From Proteus mirabilis ATCC 29906 (GTDB lineage Bacteria; Pseudomonadota; Gammaproteobacteria; Enterobacterales; Enterobacteriaceae): a DNA stretch of 64,000 bases. Of the stretch, positions 29,362 through 38,365 are shown one piece after another. The position numbers and the translations under genes are program-made. The stretch spans positions 260,757 to 324,756 of the forward strand of contig NZ_GG668576.1 of the NCBI RefSeq assembly GCF_000160755.1, read 5' to 3'. Position 1 is the first letter of the stretch. Each line of letters opens with the position of its first letter. A model generated the notes under the pieces. It was not told where the DNA came from and did not search any database. It worked only from the letters and a program-made list of their open reading frames with translations.

Positions 29362-30357
29362 ATGAAAAAGATATTAAATAAACCAGAAAATTATGTTGAT
29401 GAAACATTAGCTGGCTTATGCCTTGCACATAATGATATTTATCGTCAACCACAACCACGTTTAATTACGCGAGCTAACAGCTCAGATAAAGCTAAAGTGG
29501 GAATTGTTACTGGCGGAGGATCAGGGCACCTTCCCGTTTTCACCGGATATGTAGGTGAAGGTTTATTAGATGCCGCCGCAGTCGGTGATGTATTTGCCTC
29601 ACCGTCAGCAGATCTAATGGCTGATGCGATACGCGCTGCGGATAATGGGCAGGGGGTATTACTGCTCTATGGTAATTATGGTGGCGATATTATGAATTTT
29701 GATATGGCCTCTGAAACGGTAGATTTTGAAGATAATATTCGATGTACAACGGTGTTAGCGACAGATGATATTGCTTCTGCAACACCAGAAGAAGCGCATA
29801 AACGTCGTGGTGTGGCTGGAATGATTTATGGTTTTAAAATGGCAGGGGCCAAAGCTCAAGAAGGGGCATCTCTTGATGAGGTGACCCGCATTGCTCAAAA
29901 AACCATGGAAAACACGCGAACAATAGGCTGTGCCTTAACATCTTGCACCTTACCCGCTGTTGGACATCCTACCTTTGAAATAGCTGACGATGAAATGGAA
30001 ATGGGAATGGGGATCCACGGTGAACCAGGAATTTGGCGCGATAAATTACGTAGTGCAGATGATATTGCAGAAGAAATGTTTCAACGTTTACAAACCGAAT
30101 TATCACTAAAAAAGGGTGATAAAGTCTCAGTATTAGTCAACTCGTTAGGTGCAACGCCTTTAGAAGAACTCTATATTTTATATAATAAAGTTGTTCAACT
30201 TATTGATAATACAGGGGCGACTATCATTCACCCATTAGTCGGCCGTTATGCAACATCAATGGAAATGACCGGTGCTAGCTTAACTTTTTGTAAACTTGAT
30301 GATGAGCTTGAAGCTTTATTGAATGCACCTGCTCACTGTGCATTTTGGAGAGTGTGA
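29362..30357 (+). CDS. DhaK-family kinase subunit (dihydroxyacetone-kinase-like)
   Basis: The substrate-binding half of a dihydroxyacetone-type kinase, 331 residues. Family motifs are present: [16 protein letters not shown] (50-65), [13 protein letters not shown] (104-116) and GIHGEPG, with His219 that forms the covalent hemiaminal with the carbonyl substrate. Adjacent dhaL encodes the nucleotide-binding half; no DhaM or other phosphotransferase component is present, so the phosphate donor may be ATP. Its place after a carboxylate transporter suggests a substrate other than dihydroxyacetone, perhaps a short ketose or keto acid. The stop overlaps the dhaL start (TGATG). Confidence 0.88.
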   Translation: MKKILNKPENYVDETLAGLCLAHNDIYRQPQPRLITRANSSDKAKVGIVTGGGSGHLPVFTGYVGEGLLDAAAVGDVFASPSADLMADAIRAADNGQGVLLLYGNYGGDIMNFDMASETVDFEDNIRCTTVLATDDIASATPEEAHKRRGVAGMIYGFKMAGAKAQEGASLDEVTRIAQKTMENTRTIGCALTSCTLPAVGHPTFEIADDEMEMGMGIHGEPGIWRDKLRSADDIAEEMFQRLQTELSLKKGDKVSVLVNSLGATPLEELYILYNKVVQLIDNTGATIIHPLVGRYATSMEMTGASLTFCKLDDELEALLNAPAHCAFWRV

Positions 30358-30968
30358 TGATGACTAATATTACACTCGATAATATAAAACTTGCTGTACA
30401 ACGTATCGCGATTGCCTGTGAACAGTCTCAAAATAGACTATGTGAAGCAGATAGCCAACTTGGTGACGGTGATTTAGGGGTAACCATGCAAAAAGGATGG
30501 CGACAAATTGCTAACGATGCCCAAGATTGGCCTGACGATTTAAGCAAAGCGCTTTTTCAATGCAGTAAATCATTACAAAAAGCCTGTGCGTCTTCTTTTG
30601 GTACTTTGCAAGCAACGGCTTTTATGGCAATGGCCAAATATTGCAAAGAAAACCACCTGCAAGAAATAGCGCTTACTGATATTTCCCCACTATTGACGGT
30701 CGCATACCAAAGCATGATGGCGAGAGGAAAAGGGGAATTAGGGCAAAAGTCAGTATTAGATATTCTTTATCATTTATCTGAAGATCTAGCGTCAATCTCA
30801 TCTCTGACTGAACTAAAACCCACTGCTTTAAAAAGTATTAATAATACGCTCAATGAATTTCGCCCTAAGCCTAATTTATTGGGACGTGCCCGTATGTTCC
30901 CAGAAAAATCGATAGGATTAGACGATCCCGGAATGTTAGCGATTAACGTTATTGTTGAAGCAATTTGA
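30357..30968 (+). CDS. DhaL-family kinase subunit (nucleotide-binding)
   Basis: The helical-barrel ADP/ATP-binding partner of the DhaK-like protein. The magnesium-binding motif appears near the N-terminus as DSQLGDGDLG, keeping the acidic residues but with Leu where many DhaL proteins have His (GDGDHG). The C-terminal PKPNLLGRARMF and DPGML segments match the family's later signature. ATG at 30357 overlaps the dhaK stop (TGATG) with GGAG 6 bases upstream; ATG 30360 is equally possible. Without DhaM this pair may use ATP directly. The exact substrate is unknown. Confidence 0.85.
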   Translation: MMTNITLDNIKLAVQRIAIACEQSQNRLCEADSQLGDGDLGVTMQKGWRQIANDAQDWPDDLSKALFQCSKSLQKACASSFGTLQATAFMAMAKYCKENHLQEIALTDISPLLTVAYQSMMARGKGELGQKSVLDILYHLSEDLASISSLTELKPTALKSINNTLNEFRPKPNLLGRARMFPEKSIGLDDPGMLAINVIVEAI

Positions 30969-30991
30969 TTGAATAAATAAAAGGCTCTTAC

Positions 30992-31903
30992 ATGAAAAAA
31001 TTATTTGGCGTTACAGTGGCGATGGTTACTCCGTTTGATTCAAATGATCATGTGGACATCAACGCGTTGTCTGCATTAACTAATATGTTGATCACTAAAG
31101 GTGTTGATTGTCTTTATCCTTGTGGCACGACCGGAGAAATGTTGCGTTTATCCGCATCAGAGCGTAAAAGTGTGGCGCAAACCGTAGTAGAGACGGCAAA
31201 TAAACGTTTACCTGTTTTTATTCATGTTGGCGCAATGACGGTAACAGAAACCATTGAACTCGCCAAACATGCTGTAGAAATTGGTGCCGATGGTATTGGT
31301 GTAGTGACGCCACAATTTTTTGCTGCCACAGACAGAGAATTAGAGCACTATTTTGTGACTATCGCCAATAGCGTACCAGAGAATTTCCCAATCTATCTTT
31401 ATAACATTCCACAATGTGCGGCTAATAATATCAAGCCTGAATTAGCGGCTAAAATTCAGCAACAATGCAAAAATGTGATTGGTATAAAATACAGTTTTGC
31501 CGATAACAATACGACACTTGGCTATTTAGCGGTTACAGATAATTTTTCAGTACTTCATGGCTACGATAAATTATTCCTTGGTTTATTAGATGCAGGCTGT
31601 GATGGCACAGTTTCAGGATGTGCCTGTGTTTTCCCTGAGCCATTTGTGAATATGTATCAAGCCTATATTACGGGTAATTATCAAGAAGCGAAGCACTGGC
31701 AACAATTTTGTGTGAAATTTAGTGATGCTTTGAAATCAGGCGCGAACATGGCGATATTTAAGTCAGCATTAACTATGCGTGGCTTAAATGGTGGTCATAT
31801 GCGTTTACCTCAACTTGATTTATTACCTGAAGAAAACCAACAATTGAAAGAAGATCTAACGCAATTATGCAAAGAAGCGGGGATCGCTTTTTCAATTAAT
31901 TAA
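30992..31903 (+). CDS. DapA-family (dihydrodipicolinate synthase/N-acetylneuraminate lyase) aldolase
   Basis: A class I aldolase or synthase with a TIM barrel, 303 residues. Visible active-site features are GTTGE (45-49), Tyr137 in YLYNIP and Schiff-base Lys166 in GIKYS. Because it closes an uptake-and-kinase operon and is not linked to lysine genes, I infer a catabolic 2-keto-3-deoxy acid aldolase-type role rather than lysine synthesis; pyruvate would be the likely product. It lies 23 bases after the dhaL gene and ends before the terminator at 31938. Confidence 0.85.
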   Translation: MKKLFGVTVAMVTPFDSNDHVDINALSALTNMLITKGVDCLYPCGTTGEMLRLSASERKSVAQTVVETANKRLPVFIHVGAMTVTETIELAKHAVEIGADGIGVVTPQFFAATDRELEHYFVTIANSVPENFPIYLYNIPQCAANNIKPELAAKIQQQCKNVIGIKYSFADNNTTLGYLAVTDNFSVLHGYDKLFLGLLDAGCDGTVSGCACVFPEPFVNMYQAYITGNYQEAKHWQQFCVKFSDALKSGANMAIFKSALTMRGLNGGHMRLPQLDLLPEENQQLKEDLTQLCKEAGIAFSIN

Positions 31904-31937
31904 CAGAGACTCAGCTTCAAAATATCTTTATTATATT

Positions 31938-31972
31938 AAGCAGTATAAAAAACAAGCTATACTGCTTTTTTA
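31938..31972. terminator. Strong terminator between the catabolic operon and the dehydratase
   Basis: AAGCAGTATA (31938-31947) and TATACTGCTT (31958-31967) form a perfect 10-bp stem followed by a T-run on the plus strand. It lies between convergent units. Confidence 0.9.
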
Positions 31973-31997
31973 TAATAAATAACATCTATTTATTCAA

Positions 31998-32969
31998 TTA
32001 TTTTTGTGATAAAAAATGACCATATTGCATAATATCGACATTGCCACCACTGATAATAATGCCAATTTTTTTGCCTTTTAACTTATCACCAAATTGACGA
32101 GCTGCAGCTAAACTTAAACAGCCTGTAGGCTCTACAATGATTTTCATTCTCTGAGCATAAAATTGCATAGCAGAAATTAGTTCTTCATCTGTTGCTGTTA
32201 AAATATCGTCTACGTTGTTGCGAATGATCTCAAAAGTATAATCGCCTAAATGCTGAGTTTGTGCGCCATCTGCAATAGTTTTTGGCGTATCAATATAAAT
32301 TATCTCACCTTTGCGTAATGATTGTTGTCCGTCATTTCCCGCTAAAGGCTCAACACCAAAAATTCTACAATGTGGCGAAAGGGCTTTGGTTGATAATAAT
32401 GAACCTGAAAGTAAACCACCTCCCCCTAAGGGAACAAACAGCATATCTAACTCACCAACTTCCTCGAATAACTCTTTAGCTGCAGTACCTTGACCGGCAA
32501 TAACGTGAGGATGATCGTAAGGTGGTATTAAAGTTAATCCTTCTTCTTGAGCAAGTTTTTGTCCTATCTCTTCGCGATCTTGTGTATAACGGTTATATAG
32601 AATGACTCTACCACCATAACCTTTTGTTGCTTGCATCTTAGCGGTGGGGGCATCTTCAGGCATGATAATTGTAGCTGGAATACCTAATAATTTTGCCGAT
32701 AGTGCAATAGCTTGAGCATGATTACCTGATGAAAAAGTTATCACACCATTTTTGCGTTGTTCGCCCGTAAATTGTGATAATGCATTCATTGCTCCGCGAA
32801 ATTTAAAAGCGCCTATGCGCTGAAAGTTTTCGCATTTAAAATAGAATTGAGCACCCGTTAACTCATTAATAGTGCGAGAGGTTAAGATAGGTGTTTTATT
32901 AAGATATGGCAAAATACGTTGATGTGCTTCAACCACATCTGGGTAAGTAGGAAGCGCTAATTTATTCAT
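31998..32969 (-). CDS. PLP-dependent serine/threonine dehydratase family enzyme
   Basis: A fold-type II PLP enzyme of 323 residues. Lys56 in GAFKFRGA is the cofactor lysine, SSGNHAQAIA binds the substrate carboxylate, and GGGGLLSG grips the PLP phosphate. There is no C-terminal ACT regulatory domain, so it is not biosynthetic IlvA. It resembles catabolic threonine dehydratase, serine racemase or threo-3-hydroxyaspartate dehydratase. It overlaps ridA by 4 bases (ATGA), and RidA proteins hydrolyse the reactive enamine that such dehydratases release, which supports the call. Substrate is not fixed by sequence. Confidence 0.88.
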   Translation of the reverse strand: MNKLALPTYPDVVEAHQRILPYLNKTPILTSRTINELTGAQFYFKCENFQRIGAFKFRGAMNALSQFTGEQRKNGVITFSSGNHAQAIALSAKLLGIPATIIMPEDAPTAKMQATKGYGGRVILYNRYTQDREEIGQKLAQEEGLTLIPPYDHPHVIAGQGTAAKELFEEVGELDMLFVPLGGGGLLSGSLLSTKALSPHCRIFGVEPLAGNDGQQSLRKGEIIYIDTPKTIADGAQTQHLGDYTFEIIRNNVDDILTATDEELISAMQFYAQRMKIIVEPTGCLSLAAARQFGDKLKGKKIGIIISGGNVDIMQYGHFLSQK

Positions 32970-33364
32970 AAAGTTTGCTCCTTGATCACCATGGCTTCAA
33001 TTTCAATTTTACTGCCAAAATGAAGCTCTTTTACGCCCGCGACTAATCTGGCCGGTTTATGCTCACCAATCCATTTTGCATATAACTCATTGACAACAGG
33101 CCATTCGTTAATGTCTGTAATATACATCTTAACTTGGGCAATATCGGTTTTTTGTGCTTTTATTCCTATAAGGCAAGCGTTTAAATTTTCAAGCACTTGA
33201 TTAATTTGAAATTCAATAGGTTTATCCGTTAATGGCACGCCGTTTTTATCTAAAGGTAATAGGCCTGAAATAAAGGACATATTATTGGCTGTAACAACAT
33301 GAGAGTAGTGACCCCCTGGCGATGTAAGAGCTTCAATATTTTGCATCACAAGATGTGAACTCAT
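32966..33364 (-). CDS. RidA-family enamine/imine deaminase
   Basis: A 132-residue YjgF/YER057c/UK114 protein. The conserved Arg in KPARLVAG and Glu in KIEIEAMV, which define the active site in RidA, are present, as is the middle GLLPLD region. It probably detoxifies 2-aminoacrylate or 2-aminocrotonate made by the dehydratase encoded immediately downstream; the two genes overlap by 4 bases. It is the first gene of the pair. It is not necessarily the housekeeping ridA, which usually sits beside pyrBI. Confidence 0.88.
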   Translation of the reverse strand: MSSHLVMQNIEALTSPGGHYSHVVTANNMSFISGLLPLDKNGVPLTDKPIEFQINQVLENLNACLIGIKAQKTDIAQVKMYITDINEWPVVNELYAKWIGEHKPARLVAGVKELHFGSKIEIEAMVIKEQTL

Positions 33365-33678
33365 AGTATTTTCCTATTTCACTCTGGTTAGATTAAATGT
33401 ATAACAACTTATACATTATGTCTAACTCTAGATCAATAGTGTAGTTTTAGCTAGTAAATCAAATAATAAATACGAGGAAATTGACGATAGCTATGATAGC
33501 TATATAGAAAGTAGTTATTAGCAAGGTAAAATTAATCGCCACTGTTTGGAGGGAAAGTAATGGCTTAATGGTGTTATTTTAACATAGATAACATAGCATT
33601 AGCATTTGCTTTGTCGTAGGCCTTTTAAAGGTTGAAAGAAGGTTCAATAACTTGATTGAGCCTTCTTAATGTATGCGG
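33365..33678. other. Intergenic stretch without a gene
   Basis: About 310 bases, the ridA promoter region plus the terminator at 33636. No ORF was seen. A near-repeat AGCTATGATAGCTATATAG lies near 33489. Confidence 0.5.
33636..33667 (-). terminator. Terminator of the acetyltransferase gene
   Basis: AAGAAGGTTCAAT (33636-33648) pairs with ATTGAGCCTTCTT (33655-33667) over 13 positions with one wobble pair and a 6-nt loop, just past the stop at 33679. Confidence 0.75.
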
Positions 33679-34437
33679 TTATTCGTTAATAAAGCTTAAA
33701 TAGTTAAAAAGTGGCTTAAAACCAAATTTACGATATAGCGCTAGACCATCCGCTGACGCATCTAAGAAACAACGCTCGACACCTTGCTCTCGACAAAACT
33801 CTAATACGTGAGTAATTAAATGTGTGGCATAACCATTGCCTTGATAGGCAATATCCGTCCCAATATCGTCAAATCTTGCTAGTTTATCATGTAATGTCAG
33901 TGTTAATGATGATACAGGCTGCCCTGCAACTAATAATGCATAATGAAGGATCGTCGCACCATTATCTAACGCTTTTTGGTGATAACGAATATATTCATTA
34001 GTTATCGTATCGTCACCAACAGGAAAGGCGGTTTTCAATGGTTGCGCCCACTGTTTAAGATCATGGTTAGTTAAAATAATATCGCACGGGTTATTTTTAT
34101 AGGGGGGATAAGTCGCATCAGACAATGAGAGATACATAGCGGTTGTCATACCGTCACCCGTATAACCTGCTTTTTTTATTATCTCTTCAAATTCAGGCAA
34201 CAGAGATTCCGGCAGAACCAGCATGTGACCTTTTTTTTGCGAGGAGAACAGCGTACTTGCTTGTTGGAAAGTATTTTCGCTAGCGCCTTGGCGAAGGTAG
34301 ATAAAATTAAAAATAGGCGCGTCCATCGGTGTCATAAAGCAGTGGGTATGATCACCAATACGAATATTGTTTTCACATATCTCTGACCAAAACGCTTTTT
34401 CTATAATTTTAAACTCTTTATACAGTTGTGCATCCAT
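33679..34437 (-). CDS. GNAT-family N-acetyltransferase
   Basis: A 252-residue cytoplasmic protein. The C-terminal half carries the GNAT fold: a beta-strand DDIGTDIAYQGNGYATHLITHVLEF with the acetyl-CoA-binding Q/RxxGxG/A-type loop (YQGNGYA), then CFLDASADGLALYRKFGFKPL, the usual C-terminal GNAT ending. The N-terminal half is unlike anything I recognise and may be a degenerate GNAT repeat or a substrate-specificity domain. The gene stands alone, with its own terminator. The substrate is unknown. Confidence 0.8.
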   Translation of the reverse strand: MDAQLYKEFKIIEKAFWSEICENNIRIGDHTHCFMTPMDAPIFNFIYLRQGASENTFQQASTLFSSQKKGHMLVLPESLLPEFEEIIKKAGYTGDGMTTAMYLSLSDATYPPYKNNPCDIILTNHDLKQWAQPLKTAFPVGDDTITNEYIRYHQKALDNGATILHYALLVAGQPVSSLTLTLHDKLARFDDIGTDIAYQGNGYATHLITHVLEFCREQGVERCFLDASADGLALYRKFGFKPLFNYLSFINE

Positions 34438-34717
34438 AATGGTTCTCTAGATAAATCATGATAAGCGATAAGAGGCTAACAGAGGATCCGCTTGTGTAGA
34501 TTAATTTGGTTCAACTTACTCACCTAATAAAAGTGACAGTGTCACCAATGTGTCTGTTGCTACATGTAAATCTTTTAGCAAATAAGGCATCGGGCTATAA
34601 TCGATGTTCCATCTTTAGTAGTCGTTGCTGAGCAATTATAGCCTTTTTATCATACGTTTTCCGGTATCACTAAAGTTACCATAAAAAGTCATCTTAGTGG
34701 CTTAGCATTTGCTCAGG

Positions 34718-34731
34718 GTGATGTATATCAC
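34718..34731. promoter_or_regulatory. FNR/CRP-like palindromic box 1
   Basis: GTGAT-GTAT-ATCAC. The inner TGAT-N4-ATCA equals the FNR core; the outer G/C differs from the T/A consensus. Confidence 0.4.
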
Positions 34732-34928
34732 TAATTTCAATGTAATATGTGTAAGATTACGTTATCGGTAATCTACAATAGGGATAGATCTACTAAAGAA
34801 TAATCACTTTGGTAAATCCTTGTGAATATTATACTCACTTTATGTGCTAAAAAATGCAAAATTTATAAAAAATAATTATTTTTCATAAAGATATATGGTT
34901 ATTTCTATATAAAAAATGGCTTATAACA

Positions 34929-34942
34929 GTGATTCTCATCAC
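34929..34942. promoter_or_regulatory. FNR/CRP-like palindromic box 2
   Basis: GTGAT-TCTC-ATCAC, the same half-sites and spacing as box 1, 211 bases further on. Confidence 0.4.
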
Positions 34943-35276
34943 AAAGAGATAAATGGACTATAACATTAACGATACAATAGGTTGTTCTCCCCATAAATAA
35001 CCAAAAACCCAGTCAATAATTCTTATTAAAATGCTTTATTAAGAATTTTATCTATATAAAAAAAGCAATTTCAGCACCATACTATTACCTGCATTCAAAC
35101 CAGTCATATAATCCAAATATAAATAAAAAAATGAACCATTAGACTATATTTAAGCTCCAAAACCAGTTTAATTTACTTATTTATCTTTAAATATAAGTTT
35201 ATTGTTTTACAAAAAAATTAATATCGATATGATAGCCCACATATACAGCATATTATTTTTTAAAAAAAGGCGTCAT

Positions 35277-35924
35277 ATGTTAGAAAGTATTGGTATTTCA
35301 AATATTTGGACATACCTTTTAGGCGTTATTTTTATTACACTAGTACCAGGTCCAAATTCAATTTTCGTCCTAACTTCGAGTGCGAAGCATGGCGTGAAAG
35401 GGGGGTATAAAGCCGCTCTTGGTGTTTTTACGGGTGATGCATTATTAATCTTTTTGGCATTTTTGGGGGTTGCTTCATTAGTCAAGACTTCACCCGTTTT
35501 CTTTATTGTGATCAAGTATGCCGGTGCACTTTATTTAACCTATTTAGGTTTAAAAACACTCTATGCGACATTCCATAAGAAAAAAGAGCAGCCGGAACAG
35601 GTTGCAGTAGAGGTTGTAAAAGCGAAAAACGGCTTATATATCAAAGCGCTTTTCTTAAGTTTGTTAAATCCAAAAATGATCATCTTTTATGTGTCATTTT
35701 TTATTCAATTTATTGATCCTAAATATGAAAATGCAGGGGTTCCCTTTTTTGTATTAGGTGTAATATTAGAAATATGTAGCATGCTTTACTTATCTGTACT
35801 TATTTTTGGTGGCGTTGCTATTACTAATAAGGTTAAGCATAACAAACGATTAGCATCATTATCGAATAGTTGCATTGGTGCTGTGTTCTTATTATTTGGT
35901 GCCAAACTCGCTTTAACGGCTTAA
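35277..35924 (+). CDS. leuE: Amino-acid exporter of the LysE/RhtB family, LeuE-like
   Basis: A 215-residue inner-membrane protein with six hydrophobic segments. The family signature GVIFITLVPGPNSIFVL near the N-terminus and LLNPKMIIFYVSFFIQFID in the middle match E. coli LeuE closely, including total length (212 there). The frame is open back to 35202, but ATG 35277 gives MLESIGISNIWTYLLG, which aligns with the LeuE start. It should export leucine and related amino acids. In E. coli leuE is Lrp-controlled; no Lrp site can be claimed here. A strong terminator follows. Confidence 0.88.
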   Translation: MLESIGISNIWTYLLGVIFITLVPGPNSIFVLTSSAKHGVKGGYKAALGVFTGDALLIFLAFLGVASLVKTSPVFFIVIKYAGALYLTYLGLKTLYATFHKKKEQPEQVAVEVVKAKNGLYIKALFLSLLNPKMIIFYVSFFIQFIDPKYENAGVPFFVLGVILEICSMLYLSVLIFGGVAITNKVKHNKRLASLSNSCIGAVFLLFGAKLALTA

Positions 35925-35943
35925 TAGATTGATGAGATTGATG

Positions 35944-35975
35944 AAAAGGTCACATTTTATGGTGACCTTTTTTTT
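35944..35975 (+). terminator. Terminator of leuE
   Basis: AAAAGGTCAC (35944-35953) and GTGACCTTTT (35962-35971) form a perfect 10-bp stem, followed by a run of T to 35975. Confidence 0.92.
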
Positions 35976-36028
35976 ATACGAAATTTGTATATGATGAAGA
36001 ATGAGCTAAATGATAACAAGGCCACCTT

Positions 36029-36646
36029 ATGAAAAATACCATTGTAAAAGATCTGAAAACACTGGAAGAGATTTATGGTCAACCTGCCGAACCATCGGTC
36101 TTAAAAGAAGTGGATTTTATTCACCCCCTTTATCGCCCTTATATTGAAGCTACACCATTTGTTGCATTAGCCACTTATAGTGCTGATGGTATGGATGTTT
36201 CTCCTCGTGGCGATGAGCCCGGTTTTATTCATATTGAAGACGATCATACTTTATTATTACCCGATAGACGTGGTAATAACCGCATTGATAGCATGCGCAA
36301 TTTGTTAATTAATCCCGCGATTGCTTTATTAGTGCTAGTCCCCGGCATTAATGAAACATTACGAATTAATGGTCATGCGGAAATTTTAATAGATGAAGAA
36401 ACACTCGCACGCTTTAAATATAACAATGCACTACCTCGCTCAGTCTTGCGCATCCATGTTGAGCGCGTATTTTTCCAATGTGGTAGGGCACTTATTCGTT
36501 CAGGTTTGTGGGAAAACAAATATTTAGCTGATAAATCAACTATTCCAGCACCGGGACAAATATTGAAATCCATTTCTCATCAACAATTTGATGGTGATAA
36601 ATATGATGCACAATTGCCTGAACGTATTATGAAAACATTATATTAA
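36029..36646 (+). CDS. Pyridoxamine-5'-phosphate-oxidase-family FMN-binding protein
   Basis: A 205-residue split-barrel flavin protein. The pattern FVALATYSADGMDVSPRGDEPGF followed by LLLPDRRGNNRIDSMRNLL is that of the MSMEG_1061-type branch of the PNPOx-like family. The known members bind FMN or F420; enterobacteria lack F420, so FMN is expected. The function of this branch is not established, and true pyridoxamine phosphate oxidase (PdxH) is different. It is monocistronic, between terminator-like structures. Confidence 0.82.
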   Translation: MKNTIVKDLKTLEEIYGQPAEPSVLKEVDFIHPLYRPYIEATPFVALATYSADGMDVSPRGDEPGFIHIEDDHTLLLPDRRGNNRIDSMRNLLINPAIALLVLVPGINETLRINGHAEILIDEETLARFKYNNALPRSVLRIHVERVFFQCGRALIRSGLWENKYLADKSTIPAPGQILKSISHQQFDGDKYDAQLPERIMKTLY

Positions 36647-36655
36647 TCATATAGT

Positions 36656-36692
36656 TTGCTCTTTTTATATTAACATTTGCTAAAAAGAGCAA
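36656..36692. repeat. Perfect 11-bp inverted repeat after the FMN-protein gene
   Basis: TTGCTCTTTTT (36656-36666) pairs with AAAAAGAGCAA (36682-36692) around a 15-nt loop. It could act as a weak terminator; no T-run follows the stem. Confidence 0.6.
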
Positions 36693-36766
36693 GAAACAGA
36701 GTGCATAATGGGGGGAAGTGCACGCTATACTGTTTTAATAAATACCTTAATTAGTAGCGTGATTTT

Positions 36767-37378
36767 ATGTATTTTCAGTATGGTGAAAAAGAGATCTCTT
36801 TTTTAAAACAAAAAGATAAGCGTCTAGCCGCGGTGATGGAAAGAATAGGGGAAATTAAACGTCCACTTACCCCTGATTTATTTACCGCATTAATTAAAAA
36901 TATTATTGAACAGCAAATTTCTGTTGCGGCTGCCACCACGGTTCAGCAACGTTTACTTACCCTATGTGATGGTATTTATACTCCTGTACATATTGCTAGT
37001 TTATCAGTGCAAGATATTCAGCAATGTGGAATGACAATGCGTAAAGCCGGTTATATTAAAGGTATCGCAGACTCAGTTATAAATCATACGTTAGATTTAG
37101 ACCAAATCCCCGCTATGTCTGATAAAGCGGTGATCAATACCCTAATAAAATTAAAAGGTATTGGCATTTGGACCGCTGAAATGTTATTAATTTCATCACT
37201 TAATCGTCCTGATATTTTAAGTTGGGGGGATTTAGCTATTCAGCGTGGTATCATGCGTTTATATCGCCATCAAAGCTTAGATAGAACACGCTTTGAACGC
37301 TATCGTAAACGTTATTCTCCTTATGGTTCAACGGCTTCACTCTATTTATGGGCATTATCTAAAGAAAGCGCAGACTAA
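36767..37378 (+). CDS. DNA-3-methyladenine glycosylase II (AlkA-like, HhH-GPD superfamily)
   Basis: A 203-residue base-excision enzyme that removes alkylated bases. The helix-hairpin-helix LKGIGIWTAEML (129-140) and catalytic Asp155 in SWGDLAIQRG are clear. It lacks the N-terminal domain of E. coli AlkA (282 residues) and so resembles the short AlkA-type glycosylases. It lies 80 bases before the Ada-like methyltransferase gene on the same strand, so the two may be cotranscribed as a small alkylation-repair unit. The ribosome site is weak. Confidence 0.9.
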   Translation: MYFQYGEKEISFLKQKDKRLAAVMERIGEIKRPLTPDLFTALIKNIIEQQISVAAATTVQQRLLTLCDGIYTPVHIASLSVQDIQQCGMTMRKAGYIKGIADSVINHTLDLDQIPAMSDKAVINTLIKLKGIGIWTAEMLLISSLNRPDILSWGDLAIQRGIMRLYRHQSLDRTRFERYRKRYSPYGSTASLYLWALSKESAD

Positions 37379-37457
37379 AGAGCAATAATCGGAGTGATCT
37401 AAATAGAAGTTTATTGATAATGGACTTCATCCAGCATACATAAATGTAGGAACTAAA

Positions 37458-38321
37458 ATGGAAAAGAGACATTATCAACTTATTGAACAAGCCTGCCGTT
37501 TTATTGAAGAAAATCAGGGTGATGTTTCTCTTGCCGACATCGCCGCACATATTCAATCCAGCCCATATTATTTCCATCGACGATTTAAATCTATAATGGG
37601 AATTACACCTAAAGAGTATGCGAATGCTTATCGGCACAAACTAATTAAGAAAGCATTAGCTGGCGATAAAACAATTACAGATGCGATATATCAATCAGGC
37701 TTTAATGCGAATAGCCGATTTTATGAAAATGCGACAGCCATATTAGGTATGACGCCAACCCATTGGCGCAATGGTGGACAAAATATCGTGATTTTTTTTG
37801 CTGTAGGGATCTGCTCATTAGGCCATATCCTTGTAGCTCAAAGTGAAAAGGGCATTTGTGCGATAACACTTGGCGATGATCCTGCGTGTTTATTAGAAGA
37901 ATTACAAAAACAATTTCCTCAAGCTGAACTTGTTGGTGCAAACCAAGAGTTTGAAAAATTGGTTGCCCAAGTCATTGGTTTTGTTGAACTGCCAACACAA
38001 CCTTTGGCATTACCACTTGATATTCAAGGAACAGTATTTCAACAAAAAGTTTGGCGGGCATTATTAGATATTCCTTTTGGTTGTACCATGACATATCAAG
38101 AAATTGCTCAAAAAATTGGTTCGCCAAAATCTTATCGAGCAGTGGCGAATGCCTGTGCATCAAATAAACTAGCAGTGGCGATCCCTTGCCATCGAGTTAT
38201 CAGACAAAATGGTGAAATATCTGGATATCGTTGGGGGATTGAGCGCAAAGAAAAATTATTACAAAGAGAAAAATCCCTTCATCATCAGCATGATAGATTG
38301 GCTATTAGCAAGAGCGATTAA
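37458..38321 (+). CDS. AraC-type HTH fused to O6-methylguanine-DNA methyltransferase (Ada without its N-terminal domain)
   Basis: A 287-residue protein. Residues about 8-105 are an AraC/XylS DNA-binding domain (VSLADIAAHIQSSPYYFHRRFK, then a second HTH around GFNANSRFYENA). Residues about 115-270 are an MGMT domain with acceptor Cys244 in PCHRV and the QQKVWRALLDIPFG segment. The N-terminal zinc/phosphotriester-repair domain of full Ada (with Cys38) is absent, so methylphosphotriester sensing as in E. coli cannot apply. It is probably both repair enzyme and regulator of the adjacent glycosylase; how it senses damage is open. Confidence 0.9.
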   Translation: MEKRHYQLIEQACRFIEENQGDVSLADIAAHIQSSPYYFHRRFKSIMGITPKEYANAYRHKLIKKALAGDKTITDAIYQSGFNANSRFYENATAILGMTPTHWRNGGQNIVIFFAVGICSLGHILVAQSEKGICAITLGDDPACLLEELQKQFPQAELVGANQEFEKLVAQVIGFVELPTQPLALPLDIQGTVFQQKVWRALLDIPFGCTMTYQEIAQKIGSPKSYRAVANACASNKLAVAIPCHRVIRQNGEISGYRWGIERKEKLLQREKSLHHQHDRLAISKSD

Positions 38322-38365
38322 CCGTTATAATAAACATAATATCAATTTATAACAGATGAAATAAA

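Larger units (their letters stand above)
34438..35276. other. Long non-coding region upstream of leuE
   Basis: About 840 AT-rich bases with no supported gene. Visible structure: GTGAC-AGT-GTCAC near 34533-34545, two boxes of form GTGAT-N4-ATCAC (34718-34731 and 34929-34942), and a hairpin pairing AATTCTTAT with TTAAGAATT near 35008-35046. It could hold a small RNA or decayed gene; nothing decides this. Confidence 0.45.
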
